NCBI GenBank assembly: GCA_024761205.1
Contig: JAMASS010000004.1
Span: 124,001 to 188,000, forward strand
Source: Limisphaerales bacterium
Lineage (GTDB): Bacteria > Verrucomicrobiota > Verrucomicrobiia > Limisphaerales > AAA164-E04
Length of the DNA: 64,000 nucleotides
Reading direction: 5' to 3'
This document shows positions 9,895 to 19,069 of the stretch, piece by piece (position 1 is the stretch's first letter; each line of letters starts with the position of its first letter). A model generated the notes under the pieces. It ran no database searches, was not told where the DNA came from, and saw nothing but the letters and a program-made list of their open reading frames with translations. A program made the translations under genes and the position numbers.

Positions 9895-9963
9895 TGCGCT
9901 CGGCCTCAGCAAGCTGAAGTCGAGTGCGAGTTCGGGCAAAACCGCATCCCGGTGAGGACCGAC

Positions 9964-11022
9964 ATGCCCCTTAGCTGCAAGATCAAGGGTGAAGGTCAAA
10001 AACTTCTTGCTTTTGACCTGACAACGGATCAGTGGGAACAACTACGCGTCGACAATCGCAGAAAGAAGCATCTTCGGATGCCCTGCTGTGACGCGAAGGT
10101 CGTCCTGAAAAAATCCAATCGGGGAACTCGCTTTTTCGCGCACAAACGAGTTGGGGACTGCGACGCTTCCGGGGAAACCGAACACCATCTTCGACTGAAA
10201 CAAATAGCGGTCGAGGCCGCCCGTTCGGCCGGATGGGAGGCGGAAACCGAGGTTCCTGGGGGAACCCCCTCAAGCGGGGAGTGGGTGGCGGATGTACTCG
10301 CGACCAAGGGGCACGCGAAGGTTGCGATTGAGATACAGTGGTCCGGCCAAACCTACGAGAAAACACTACAAAGACAGCAACGCTACAAGGCCGATGGCGT
10401 TCGATGCCTGTGGTTGATGCGTCGGATTGGCGAGGATTTCACACCCACCAGGGAATTGCCTATCGCCCAGGTCTCAGAAGATCAGGATGCTGGGTATCTC
10501 GCGCATCTTACGCCCGGTTATGAACACGATTCCGAACAGGTTCTGCCAGTCAGAGAGTTTCTTGACGCCGCATTCTCACGTCGCTTTCACTTTAGTGTTC
10601 CGCGACGGTGTCTTGGAACCGCATCCGTTCGGGTGGGAAATCTAGAATGTTGGCGATGCAAAAAGGAAACGAACATCATTTCGTTCATAACGGTAGATCT
10701 TGGCTTCGGGCCGATCCGGTTCACAGTGCCTTACCTAGATGGATGCGATTCCCTCGTTTCCGGGCTTGTCAGACTGATTCCACGGGATCTTCGTGTCGGA
10801 GCCATCAAGCATCGGCATAGCAAGACCCAGGGATACGCATACCTGAGCAACGGGTGTGGGCATTGCGGAGCGTTGATCGGACAATTTTTCGAGTATCAGG
10901 TTCGGGGGGACGACAAGGAGGTGGCCAGGCTGGACATCCGCATCGACGACGACTGGCTTGACCTGTTGTGCGGGCAAGTTCATGGTTGGACGGTATATAC
11001 ATTCGAGAACACGGGGCTGTAA
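9964..11022 (+). CDS. CoiA-like nuclease-domain protein with C-terminal zinc ribbon
   Basis: 352 residues from the ATG at 9964 (a GTG at 9952 would add four). The N-terminal half resembles the competence protein CoiA: a CC pair (40-41), FFAHKR (57-62), a following His-rich HHLRLKQ (74-80), then WVADVLATKGHAKVAIEIQW with an Asp (110) and an E-x-Q pair (123-125). This is the restriction-endonuclease-like D...ExQ pattern of the family. The C-terminal half has CWRCKKE (about 222) and CGHCGALIG (about 300), a likely four-Cys zinc site. CoiA acts in transformation or recombination in Firmicutes; CoiA-like proteins elsewhere are uncharacterised. It stands alone between a truncated lipoprotein frame and decayed genes, which suggests insertion of foreign DNA (inference). 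Confidence 0.7.
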   Translation: MPLSCKIKGEGQKLLAFDLTTDQWEQLRVDNRRKKHLRMPCCDAKVVLKKSNRGTRFFAHKRVGDCDASGETEHHLRLKQIAVEAARSAGWEAETEVPGGTPSSGEWVADVLATKGHAKVAIEIQWSGQTYEKTLQRQQRYKADGVRCLWLMRRIGEDFTPTRELPIAQVSEDQDAGYLAHLTPGYEHDSEQVLPVREFLDAAFSRRFHFSVPRRCLGTASVRVGNLECWRCKKETNIISFITVDLGFGPIRFTVPYLDGCDSLVSGLVRLIPRDLRVGAIKHRHSKTQGYAYLSNGCGHCGALIGQFFEYQVRGDDKEVARLDIRIDDDWLDLLCGQVHGWTVYTFENTGL

Positions 11023-11156
11023 TCCGGCCAAATCGGACAGATTAGATGTTCTTGAACCGAACTACTCTGCTTGTTGCCAACAGTACCTACATGGCGTATC
11101 CGTTTGAAATCCCCCTTGAAGAGGTTGGTCCGTGTTACGATTAAAGTGCGTTGTTT

Positions 11157-11454
11157 GTGAAGATTTTGGTCGATGGAGAAAGGCGCGGACTCCACCGAAC
11201 CATAGCTCGTCATCATCACCACGAGTGGCGGATTGGTCATAGCCTAGCGCCGCGGGTCAGGATATTGCAGCCGCACCTTCGGGAAGACGCACATCCGCAA
11301 AAATCAGATCGAAATCGTTCTTCTCCAGATAGCTTCGCGCTTTTTCGAGCGACGGCACCTTGGCGACGTCGAGACGTTTCCGGTGAAGGAGTTGAACCAA
11401 ATCCTTTCGAACCACCGTTTCATCCTCAAGGACGATGACCTTCTCAATAGCCAT
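11157..11454 (-). pseudogene. Response regulator receiver domain, broken
   Basis: From an ATG at 11454 the frame reads a receiver domain: MAIEKVIVLEDETVVRKDLV (acidic pair), then DFDLIFADVRLPEG with the phospho-acceptor Asp, and stops at 11257. The domain resumes in another frame at about 11240 as PPLVVMMTSYGSVESA, the usual beta4-Thr/Ser region (T-x-Y-G-S-V-E-S). So a frameshift lies between about 11240 and 11275, and nothing convincing follows. The TSYGSVESA form is common in NtrC-type regulators, but no ATPase domain remains. The TPR remnant upstream (11547-12215) may have belonged to the same operon. Confidence 0.65.
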
Positions 11455-11546
11455 GGGCGGTGATTCTAGTCCGTGGAAGCGAGGTAGAGTTTTCGAGACG
11501 AGATCAGGCCGTTTGGAAACCACAGCCGGCGCCGTTCCGGGACGTA

Positions 11547-12215
11547 TCAATCCCCCTTCTTCAGGAGCAGCTTCTTGTTCTCCCAGTCTAGCGCAACCGT
11601 ATTCATGATCGTCTGCACGCCCTCTTGAGTGAAGAGGGCAATGTCTTTGTCCAAGACCGAGCCGACCTTGCCTTCGAGCTCTAGGGCTTGGCCATAGTTT
11701 TTGATCGATTCCTTCAGTCCCTCCAGCCGTGTGGCCAATGCTCGTTTTAAGTCTGCCCGTTTGCCGGCAGGCTCAAAACAATTCTGTCCTAATTGCCTAT
11801 CTTTCCTCCCGAATAATCTCCAGAATATCACGACAGACCTCTTTGTGTAGGGTTGCTAATTATTTCCTTCTTACTAGTCATTGGCTCTAAGGTGTAAGCA
11901 CCTCCAGGTTCTCGTTCCCAATCCGCTTGAGGATAAGTTGCTTCCATCGGATCCAATCGCGCATTCCCATTCGCCATTTCGTCATACTCACAACCAATAC
12001 CAACAATTCTCCGCGAGCCTTGTCCGGGGCTTTGTCCATTCGTTCTTTGATCTTCTCATAGCAAATGCAAAGGCCTTGGCCAGATTGCTGCAGGCGCTCA
12101 TAGACTAGCCCCATCTGATAGAGCGCCGCCACTTCGTCTACCGGCTTGTCAAACAATCTTTAGTAACGACTCATAAATCCTCAACGCATTGAGGAAATCT
12201 CCCAGGCTAGACCAC
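11547..12215 (-). pseudogene. TPR-type repeat protein, decayed
   Basis: Three minus-strand pieces in different frames look like one helical-repeat protein. GDFLNALRIYESLLKI (about 12215-12165) is followed after a frameshift by DKPVDEVAALYQMGLVYERL (12147 down to 11887), then after a further break by ADLKRALATRLEGLKESIKN...GVQTIMNTVALDWENKKLL (to 11547). The spacing of Ala, Leu and Tyr is TPR-like. I cannot name the parent gene. A response-regulator relic lies just downstream. Confidence 0.45.
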
Positions 12216-12944
12216 CTCCAAAGCCACTCCCAACCCGATGAATCACGCTTCGAGGACGGGTCACTTGAACGATCCCACTCGAGGGATCTTACGGAAATGT
12301 TGCAGCGCTCTGAGTATCGGTGGGTGTTTTATCGGGTGCACCCTCTCCCCGTTCGTTCGGCTGCCCCGGTGGTGGTGGCCTTTCCTTGGGCTTGCCGCCG
12401 AGATAGCCACGATCCCAGCACGCAACCGCTGATGATCCGTTTGGGGTGCATCGCTTGGTGCATCTGCATCAAGAGACGCTCGGCAACGTTTTTGTTCACC
12501 TCCAAATCGGGCTAACTGCAAGCCCTTCTTGCCGCCCAAGATGAGCGAGACGGCCAAAACCTACTGATGCAACGGCGGATTGACTGTGATGAAAGCCCTC
12601 CCCCCACCGGGCTGCTCCCGAGGGGCGCACGCAATCCGCTTGCGTCGGAAACTGATTGAACCTGTCCGAGCCGCTCACAACCTGAAACCACTCGAACAGA
12701 ATGATTCCAAAACAGCCAACACCTTCTAGGAAATTTCGTATCGGAATATTTTCCTAATACCGTAATTGGCTTGAATTAAAAAATGAACATTGTTGTTTTT
12801 GGTGATTTTTGCAGAGAAAATCGAGATTTCGGTTGTTCATCAGGGAATCCTTAACAAGTCATTTGAAAACAATGATACTAATTGAACTAGAAAGACATAA
12901 GTACTCAACGGTTTGGCTCACTTCGCTGATTAATTAATCATCTG
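12216..12944. other. Gene-free stretch, partly AT-rich
   Basis: No frame in this stretch reads like a protein over more than about 30 residues. The first half has ordinary base composition. From about 12720 to 12940 it is clearly AT-rich (for example GATTAATTAATCATC near 12930), unlike the surroundings. It may be decayed intergenic DNA between two dead loci. Confidence 0.5.
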
Positions 12945-13717
12945 AGTGCCGCTGATTGTGGCGTCCACCGCCGGCGTGTTCTGGGAGTATAAATTTCAAT
13001 TTTAGTCCGTCGCCGACGGTGATGTAATCTACGAATTAACTGGACAGTTCGAGACCGAGGGCGACTTCATCAGAGATTTGAATGTGCAGGAGATTGATTA
13101 TAAAATTACTTCCTGGAAAAGTTAGTTGTGGATGGCGAGGATTTAGCCCCAATATTCAATGATCCGACCCTGAACGTGCTCTTTTCGACGGGACGTCCAC
13201 CGAGACCAGAGGACCTTCCCACGATGGCGGCTGAGGTTTTTAATAAATTCAAAGTGAGGCTTCCCAACATGAGGGCGCAGGGGAAATCGACAACGACGGG
13301 GATTTCGTCGGGGACAATGCTGACTATATCTTCTATGTTGATCGGGAGCTTTACTTGAAGGGGTAGAGCGAGGTTTACATATTCTTTTATAATAGTCTGT
13401 ACCAAAGGATACGCTCGATTATCAGTATAGATATAAAGAAGTTTAAGGGTTTTATTGATATTCGCGGTCTCCCATTCACCCGAAGATCCTCGGCCTCTTT
13501 GAACAAACCAAATCCGAGTTCATCGGGCACATTCTAAGCTACGATATCCGGCTCGCCGCCGAGGAAGATGGCGGATGTAATCTTCAAGCCAATACCAAAC
13601 CGTTACGTCATCACCCCAGAACCCCGTGAGGTTAGCCTTGCCGTGTGCCTAGCGCTCCTCCTCTTCGCCGCCTTCAGAGACGGCAAGCCAGCCGAGCGGC
13701 GGCAGAAGCAGCCATGA
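12945..13717 (+). pseudogene. PEP-CTERM sorted exoprotein, decayed
   Basis: The C-terminal end is a textbook PEP-CTERM tail: YVITPEPREVSLAVCLALLL then FAAFRDGKPAERRQKQP and a stop at 13715-13717, i.e. a Pro-Glu-Pro motif, a hydrophobic span and a basic end. The N-terminal part, in another frame, reads VADGDVIYELTGQFETEGDF...IDYKITSW (about 13006-13122), resembling the beta-rich start of PEP-CTERM proteins. An in-frame TAG interrupts it at 13003-13005 and another TAG ends it. Between them, fragments such as VDGEDLAPIFNDPTLNVLFS appear in changing frames. PEP-CTERM proteins are processed by exosortase, so the genome probably encodes, or once encoded, that system. Confidence 0.6.
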
Positions 13718-13943
13718 AGGGCGAGGGAAGACCGCGAAGGTTTTTGGCAAGATGGGCAGGATTTTTTTCAGGCATTGAACCAGGCTCCGCGGACTGTCCC
13801 GCTCGCGGCAAAGCAGGCGCTATGGCGGGCGAGGTCAACAGGCAACTCGTGGCGGACTCATTTCCTGACGCCTGGACCCGAGCAAAAGGCGACGGACTCC
13901 CATCTGCTTGAGTTTTCAATTTGTGTTCCCGTAAAGAGTGCGA

Positions 13944-14260
13944 CTAGCTAGCGGACTCATTTCTACAGAATTGGTCGAACCTGGCCAGGGCGAATCCTTC
14001 CTGATGGCGGGGATTGTAGTAGCAGGGAGCGCTACGAAACCCGATCATCGGATTCTCCTCCTTGGGTTCGAAGCGGGCGCCGCCGAGGAGATTCGCGTAC
14101 TCGTTTGTCCTAAAGCCGTTGAGCCAGAGAAGCATATCTTTCGGAAAGAACGCCGCGGTTTGTGACAATGACGCTGGCAATTTTCATGATTGGCCCCCCA
14201 ATGCGGGTTGGCGCTGTCCGCCACGAGAATCTCTCTCGGTTAAAACTCATCCGCCTGCCT
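13944..14260 (-). pseudogene. ppsA: Phosphoenolpyruvate synthase remnant
   Basis: Minus-strand pieces match PEP synthase in order. LVADSANPHW (about 14240) is followed, after a shift in a G-run, by PIMKIASVIVTNRG, the start of the swivelling phosphohistidine domain just before its catalytic His. Then, in a third frame, comes LNGFRTNEYANLLGGARFEP followed by KEENPMIGFR from the C-terminal PEP/pyruvate-binding barrel. In intact PpsA these two blocks are separated by roughly 150-200 residues, so a large internal deletion has occurred. The catalytic histidine and most of both domains are missing. The intact enzyme makes PEP from pyruvate and ATP for gluconeogenesis. Confidence 0.7.
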
Positions 14261-14624
14261 GGCGTTATCGATTTTGCCTCGCGTTTCCGACAGGGGATCT
14301 TACCCCCCCGACACTCCACCTCTATGCGAGTGCCGGACCGCGCAAATTGCTCATGTGTGATCGGAAGTTGGCAAAACCGCGAGGTTTCCGATCAAGAAAG
14401 GAGAGGCGGCAAGATTTAGAGAAGAAAGAGCAGCATAAAAGGTCCCTTCGCTCACTTCAGAACCGGTGTGGTGCGTCAGGGATTTGAGCCGATTCGCATT
14501 GGCTGCCGCGCAAATCGGGGCGGCGCTCTAAGGGAATCCCTTAGGCCATGCTATTTCCTCCCTTAGAAACACCGGGAGCTTGACCTAATTGTGGCAAATC
14601 CTGGGCCTTTTTAGGCTAGTCTTG

Positions 14625-15572
14625 ATGAAAGCAACCTCAGCAATCACACTAACCGTCAATCTCAATGGCAAGCACCGACGTTCAACCACGCCCAGTGTAC
14701 CACCGTCTCGACCAAGCTCGGAGACAGAACGGGACAAACAGCTGATTAAGATTCTCGCCCACTCAGCCACGTTTCAGGAATTCGCCGAATCATTCAGCAC
14801 CGTCACCGGTCTCCCGCTGACCCTTTGTCCGGCTGTCTGTTGGGACCTGCCGCTCCACAACCATCGCAACGAAGGCGCTTTCTGCCGCGCCGCCGAGAAC
14901 GGAAAGAACGGATGCGCCACCTGTTTCCAAAGGCAAGAAGACACCATCCTTACTCGGGAATGCCCGTTCGGTCTGATCGATTCCGCACTACCCATCAAGG
15001 TAGAAGGTCGAACGATCGCCCATCTGCAAACAGGACAAGTTATGATCAAACCCATTCGGCCGGAATGCTTCGAACAAGCCGCCAAGACCTTGGAGGCGAG
15101 AGGCATCACCCTGGATGCCTCTCGCCTCCAAGAAGCCTACCTTCAGACCCGCTACATCGCGCCGGAGAAATACCAAAGCATGGTTCGTCTCCTCCGCTTC
15201 ATGGCCGAGCACTTGTCCGCCACCTGCAATCAACTGGCCATCCAACAAAATAACGCAGAACCGGTCCTGATCACCCGCGCTCGTAAGTATATCAACGACA
15301 ACATCACCGAGGAACTTTCGCTTTCACAGGTCGCCACTGCGGTCAATGCTAGTTCGTTCTACTTCTGCAAAATGTTCAAGAGGGTCACCGGCCTGAACTT
15401 CACCAACTACGTTTCGCGCGTTCGCGTCGAAAAAGCCAAAGAGTTGCTCCACAACCCAAATCTCCGAATCAGCGAGATTGCCTTCGACGTCGGTTTTCAA
15501 TCGCTCACCCACTTCAACCGCGTCTTCCGCAAAATCACGGGCGTCTCGCCTACGGATTACCGCCGCTCGTGA
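14625..15572 (+). CDS. AraC-family transcription regulator with PocR sensory domain
   Basis: 315 residues from the ATG at 14625 (a TTG at 14589 is possible but less likely). Residues about 45-200 form a PocR-type ligand domain with conserved cysteines (CPAVCWDLPLHNH, CRAAENGKNGCATCFQRQED) and the FGLIDSALPIKVEGRTIAHL core. The C-terminal 100 residues are a two-helix AraC DNA-binding domain (ELSLSQVATAVNASSFYFCK and LRISEIAFDVGFQSLTHFNR with the typical F-R-K-x-x-G-x-S-P-x-x-Y-R end). PocR-AraC proteins sense small organic molecules and are common in Verrucomicrobia. A strong terminator follows. No target gene is obvious beside it. Confidence 0.9.
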   Translation: MKATSAITLTVNLNGKHRRSTTPSVPPSRPSSETERDKQLIKILAHSATFQEFAESFSTVTGLPLTLCPAVCWDLPLHNHRNEGAFCRAAENGKNGCATCFQRQEDTILTRECPFGLIDSALPIKVEGRTIAHLQTGQVMIKPIRPECFEQAAKTLEARGITLDASRLQEAYLQTRYIAPEKYQSMVRLLRFMAEHLSATCNQLAIQQNNAEPVLITRARKYINDNITEELSLSQVATAVNASSFYFCKMFKRVTGLNFTNYVSRVRVEKAKELLHNPNLRISEIAFDVGFQSLTHFNRVFRKITGVSPTDYRRS

Positions 15573-15593
15573 GCAGCGCGCAACTCGACCACC

Positions 15594-15632
15594 AAAAGGC
15601 CAAGTTCCCAATCGGAGGACGGCCTTTTTTAT
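15594..15632 (+). terminator. Intrinsic terminator after the PocR-AraC gene
   Basis: An AAAAGGCC / GGCCTTTT inverted repeat (15594-15601 with 15621-15628) runs into a T-run (TTTTTTATT). It starts 21 bases after the stop codon at 15572. Confidence 0.8.
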
Positions 15633-15714
15633 TGATGGACTGATCGCCTTCAATGCGCGAAGTCGGGCTGCTTCTCTCTCGCTCCTAGCACCGGACAGGA
15701 AGCACGCCACACGA

Positions 15715-15976
15715 TGACTTCATGGACTTGGATTTTTAAAAAGCCCCATTCGTTCCGCAACGTTTCCAGTTTCTCCCAGCCGGCTTCATGGCGGCAGTCT
15801 CATCCCATGCTGTCGGACCATAAACAATATCTGGCGCAGCGGCGGGGACAACCATGTGCGCAAGCAGGCAACTTTGCTCCCGAGGTCTCCGAGAGCAACA
15901 AGGCATGCTCCAGTGCCTTGTGTGAGGATTCTGAAAAATCGGTGGGCGCCAAAATCGATTTCCAAATCAAAAACAC
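15715..15976 (-). pseudogene. Universal stress protein, frameshifted and truncated
   Basis: A GTG at 15976 starts VFLIWKSILAPTDFSESSHK...LLLSETSGAKL, the N-terminal strand and helix of a Usp domain. The protein continues in a second frame as HMVVPAAAPDIVYGPTAW and in a third as WEKLETLRNEWGFLKIQVHE (about 15775-15720). At least two frameshifts are present, and the C-terminal ATP-loop half is absent, ending near the araC-gene terminator. It lies downstream of the response regulator gene (16051-16728) and may once have shared its transcript. Confidence 0.7.
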
Positions 15977-16050
15977 ATCAATAGGATTTTTCCTAACCGC
16001 ACCGCCAAAGAGCCGGGAATCGATCTGATAACACGTATCAACCCGAAGTC

Positions 16051-16728
16051 CTACCACCCCGACTCGGTCCAGCGAATGGCAAAGGAGACCAAATCCGAAG
16101 CTGAATCGAGTCCAAGCTTGCGCTTGATATTGAGCCGGTGCACTCCGACGGTCTTGACGCTGAGATGAAGATATTCGGCCATCGCACGGGTGGTTTTCCC
16201 CTGACCGATCAGTTCGAAAACCTCGAACTCTCGATCCGTCAATGACTGAAGCAACGTCCGATCTTGAGACCTACCGCCGGTGAGCGATTCCAACACCTGA
16301 GCGGACATGGCATCACTCAGATAAACTTTTCCGGAGAGAACTTTCCGAATCGCTTCCATAATCTTCTTTCCGCCCGCCTGTTTCATGATGTAGCCACGGC
16401 CGCCGGCACGAAGAACGCGTTCGGCATAGGGAGATTCCTCATGCATCGAGAGGACCAAAATCTGACAGCGCGGATGCAACGCCAACGCATCCTTGATCAC
16501 CTCCAACCCACTGCCATCGGGTAGCGTAATATCGAGTAAGACAAGATCCGGTTTCAACTCGTCAATCAAATTGAAAGCTTGCCGCGCCCCATCCGCCTCA
16601 CCACAAACATTGAGATCAGACTCGAAATTGATCAATTGGGCCAATCCCTGCCGGGTAATAGGATGGTCATCAACGATCAAGATACGGTATTCTCTATCAT
16701 TCGAAGATTTTTTGGGTTCAGATTTCAT
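16051..16728 (-). CDS. NarL/FixJ-type response regulator
   Basis: 225 residues from the ATG at 16728; the frame is open upstream to 16905 but the added residues overlap the kinase gene and look unlike protein. The receiver domain (14-130) has the acidic pair in RILIVDDHPI, the phospho-acceptor Asp66 in LLDITLPDGS and Lys115-type QAGG region. The C-terminal LuxR-type helix-turn-helix (about 160-220) contains SLTDREFEVFELIGQGKTTR and YLHLSVKTVGVHRLNIKRKL. The start codon lies inside the 3' end of the kinase gene (11-base overlap), so the two are translationally coupled and form a two-component system. Family members are dimeric DNA-binding activators. Targets are unknown; a decayed usp gene lies directly downstream. 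Confidence 0.92.
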   Translation of the reverse strand: MKSEPKKSSNDREYRILIVDDHPITRQGLAQLINFESDLNVCGEADGARQAFNLIDELKPDLVLLDITLPDGSGLEVIKDALALHPRCQILVLSMHEESPYAERVLRAGGRGYIMKQAGGKKIMEAIRKVLSGKVYLSDAMSAQVLESLTGGRSQDRTLLQSLTDREFEVFELIGQGKTTRAMAEYLHLSVKTVGVHRLNIKRKLGLDSASDLVSFAIRWTESGW

Positions 16729-17893
16729 AAGATCCCGCACGAGATTGTTGATGCACCGTACAGAGAACCGTCGTCCCCCCTTCATTTCGCCGCTGAACAG
16801 CCAACGAACCCCCAATAAGACCGGCTCGATAGCCCATGACTCGCAGTCCCATGCCTCGCTTTTTCGGCAGTTTTTTGAGGATTCCCTTTCCGTTGTCCCG
16901 AACACTCAATGCAGTTCGCTCAGGCGTTTTGGTCAGCCCGATCTCAATCTCGGTCGCGCGCCCATGCTTGATAGCGTTTTGAATGGCTTCTTGGGCAATG
17001 CGGTAGAGGTGACTCGCCGTCGCTTCATCGTCGATCACAAAATGCCGCGGGCATTGAAATTCACAACGAATCCGAAACCGCTTCGCCGTGGCTTCGGCCA
17101 GCTCGCCCAAGGCAGGAATCAATCCTCCCGGATCAAGGATAATCGGCGATAGTCCCCGCGCCAAGCGGCGGGTGTGAGCGATCGCGGAACGGACCAGCCT
17201 CCCAATCTCCTGCACTGCGGACGCCTCCTCCACTCCCTTCGCCTTCAACGTCTGCTCCAGGGTCTGACACATGAATTCCACCCCCGTCAGATGCTGTCCC
17301 AAGTCATCGTGCAAATCCTGCCCAATCCGCAAACGCTCTCGATCACTGATGGCTAGAATCTCTTTCTCAAGTTGTTTGCGCTCGGAGATGTCACGGACAA
17401 AGCCGCAAAAGGATCGCTGCTCTCCAAACCAGACTTCGCTTACGGACAAATCCATGGGAAACACCGTGCCGTCTTTGCGGCGCCCGACCACTTCCCTCCC
17501 GATGCCGATGATCTTTGCCTTCCCAGTCGTCCTATAAGCCTTCAAGTAATCATCATGCCGGCTGTGGTAGGGTTCCGGCATCAGTATACCGACATTCTTC
17601 CCCATCACTTCGGCTTGTCGGTAGCCAAAGATCCTCTCAGCTGCCGAATTGAAATCTTCGATCGCGCCCTCTTCATCAATGGTGATGATCCCCTCCACGG
17701 CCGTGTCAAGAATGCTCTGCAGCCGAGCCTTTGCCTCGTCGGCATTTTCAGCCAACAAGGCGTCCAGTCTCTCGGCTTCTTCCACCAACTGCTGTTTTCC
17801 CAGTCGGGTGTAATCCTTCACCAGTGCCGTCAGCTTACCTGATCTCGCCCCCAAAGAACATCCCCGAGCTGAGCGAACCGCATTGGCAATCAT
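16718..17893 (-). CDS. PAS-domain histidine kinase (HisKA_3 type)
   Basis: 391 residues without membrane segments, so cytosolic. An N-terminal coiled stretch (about 20-55) leads to a FixL-like PAS domain (about 58-175: LDTAVEGIITIDEEGAIEDF, AAERIFGY, SFCGFVRDISERKQLE). The HisKA_3 dimerisation domain carries the phospho-acceptor His in RLRIGQDLHDDLGQHLTGVE. The HATPase domain (about 285-385) has QEAIQNAIKHGRA and DNGKGI. This layout matches NarX/DegS-like kinases partnered with NarL-type regulators, and such a regulator follows with an 11-base overlap. FixL-type PAS domains can bind haem and sense oxygen; I cannot tell whether this one does. Confidence 0.9.
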   Translation of the reverse strand: MIANAVRSARGCSLGARSGKLTALVKDYTRLGKQQLVEEAERLDALLAENADEAKARLQSILDTAVEGIITIDEEGAIEDFNSAAERIFGYRQAEVMGKNVGILMPEPYHSRHDDYLKAYRTTGKAKIIGIGREVVGRRKDGTVFPMDLSVSEVWFGEQRSFCGFVRDISERKQLEKEILAISDRERLRIGQDLHDDLGQHLTGVEFMCQTLEQTLKAKGVEEASAVQEIGRLVRSAIAHTRRLARGLSPIILDPGGLIPALGELAEATAKRFRIRCEFQCPRHFVIDDEATASHLYRIAQEAIQNAIKHGRATEIEIGLTKTPERTALSVRDNGKGILKKLPKKRGMGLRVMGYRAGLIGGSLAVQRRNEGGTTVLCTVHQQSRAGSYEI

Positions 17894-18505
17894 AAGTGCT
17901 GCACTCCACTCTCCTCGAGATTCCGTTTCACTGCTTCACCTCCCTTGGCAACAACCTCCCACGAATTGCTGTCACATGTTATTGCCACCAGGTCGAAACG
18001 GTAGGGTTAAGGCCAAGCGACCCGACCAAAAAACGCGGTTCAATTCGCGAACCGATCCAAAACGGCCAAGAATCGCCACTCATCCAAAACCTGACAGCTT
18101 TTTCCCGGGCTCCAGTTAATGCAATAGCCCCGGTTCGTCATCTGAAGCAACGACCCTAACTAAACACAAAATCAGGGTGGCAAACACCAAAAGATACCCA
18201 GCACTCCCGCCCACAAACCCTATACTCAATCTGATGAAACCCCTACCCACCAAACCACAAATCAAGACTCGCCGAGATTCGGCTCAATCAACCCCGACCT
18301 CCTCATCCATCCGCAGCGACCTCGCCATCCGTGGTCAAACCGTCACCAAAGTTCTCAAACAATGCCAGATGACCGGCCGTTTCAGAACTCAGTCGAGCCT
18401 GTCCCAACCTTCCTGTAGCACCGTCGCTCGTAGTACTGGGGGGAGCGACATTGCCGATCATCTTTAAGCACGCAGAAGCTGTGCTCCGACCATTAGGGTA
18501 GAGGC
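17894..18505. other. Gene-free stretch between divergent genes
   Basis: The 612 bases between the start of the kinase gene and the broken usp gene contain short frames only, none protein-like. It should hold the promoter of the two-component operon (minus strand). I could not pick out convincing promoter boxes or repeats. Confidence 0.5.
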
Positions 18506-19034
18506 ATGAAAGCTGCGAAGAAAGCAACTCCCAAAAGATCCACCCGCAAGCCGCCAACACCCGCTCGTTGCCGAGCGCATTGTCCAAAACCAAGATCGGA
18601 CAGATACTCGTTCCAATAGACTTCTCGGATTTTTCAAAGGAAGTCCTGCGTTACGACCAACTGATCGCCACATCCTTCAATGCCAGAATCGATCTGGTCT
18701 TCGCGACAAAACGAACTACGGAAAAATCGCCGCTTTCGGTCCTATCGACATAGGACTCCTTCGAGCGCAATCACAAGACGACATCAATCGAAAAATTCGA
18801 GAACTCACAAACAATCTAAAAGAGCAGGGGTTCAAGCCTTCTGAGATCATCCACATCGGACGCACCCACCATATCACCACGGAAACGGCATCAGAGCTAA
18901 AGTCGGAGCTCATTGTCATCGCTACGCACGGACACAGCGGCCTCGAGCATCTGCTGATGGGCAGCACAGCCGAAAACATGGTCCGCCATGTCCTCTGCCC
19001 GGTTCTCTCGGTTCACGTAAACCGGAAGAAATAG
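18506..19034 (+). pseudogene. Universal stress protein, two frameshifts
   Basis: Reading starts at ATG 18506 with a basic tail (MKAAKKATPKRSTRKPPTPA). It continues in a second frame as IGQILVPIDFSDFSKEVLRY...RIDLVFATKR and in a third as KIAAFGPIDIGLL...LKSELIVIATHGHSGLEHLL, GSTAENMVRHVLCPVLSVHV and a stop at 19034. The C-terminal Usp ATP loop GHSG...GST is complete. Breaks lie near 18565 and 18710. The rest of the sequence is well preserved, so inactivation looks recent. The basic N-terminal tail is an unusual addition for a Usp protein. Confidence 0.75.
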
Positions 19035-19069
19035 CACTAACGAGCCACAATCGTGAAGTCGCCTTGTAT

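Noticed and set aside
13645-13911. 88-codon plus-strand frame rich in Ala and Arg
   Set aside because: It overlaps the PEP-CTERM tail in a different frame and shows no domain or ribosome binding site.
16729-16905. Longer start for the response regulator
   Set aside because: The extra 59 residues are antisense-like filler overlapping the kinase catalytic domain, and the receiver domain is complete without them.
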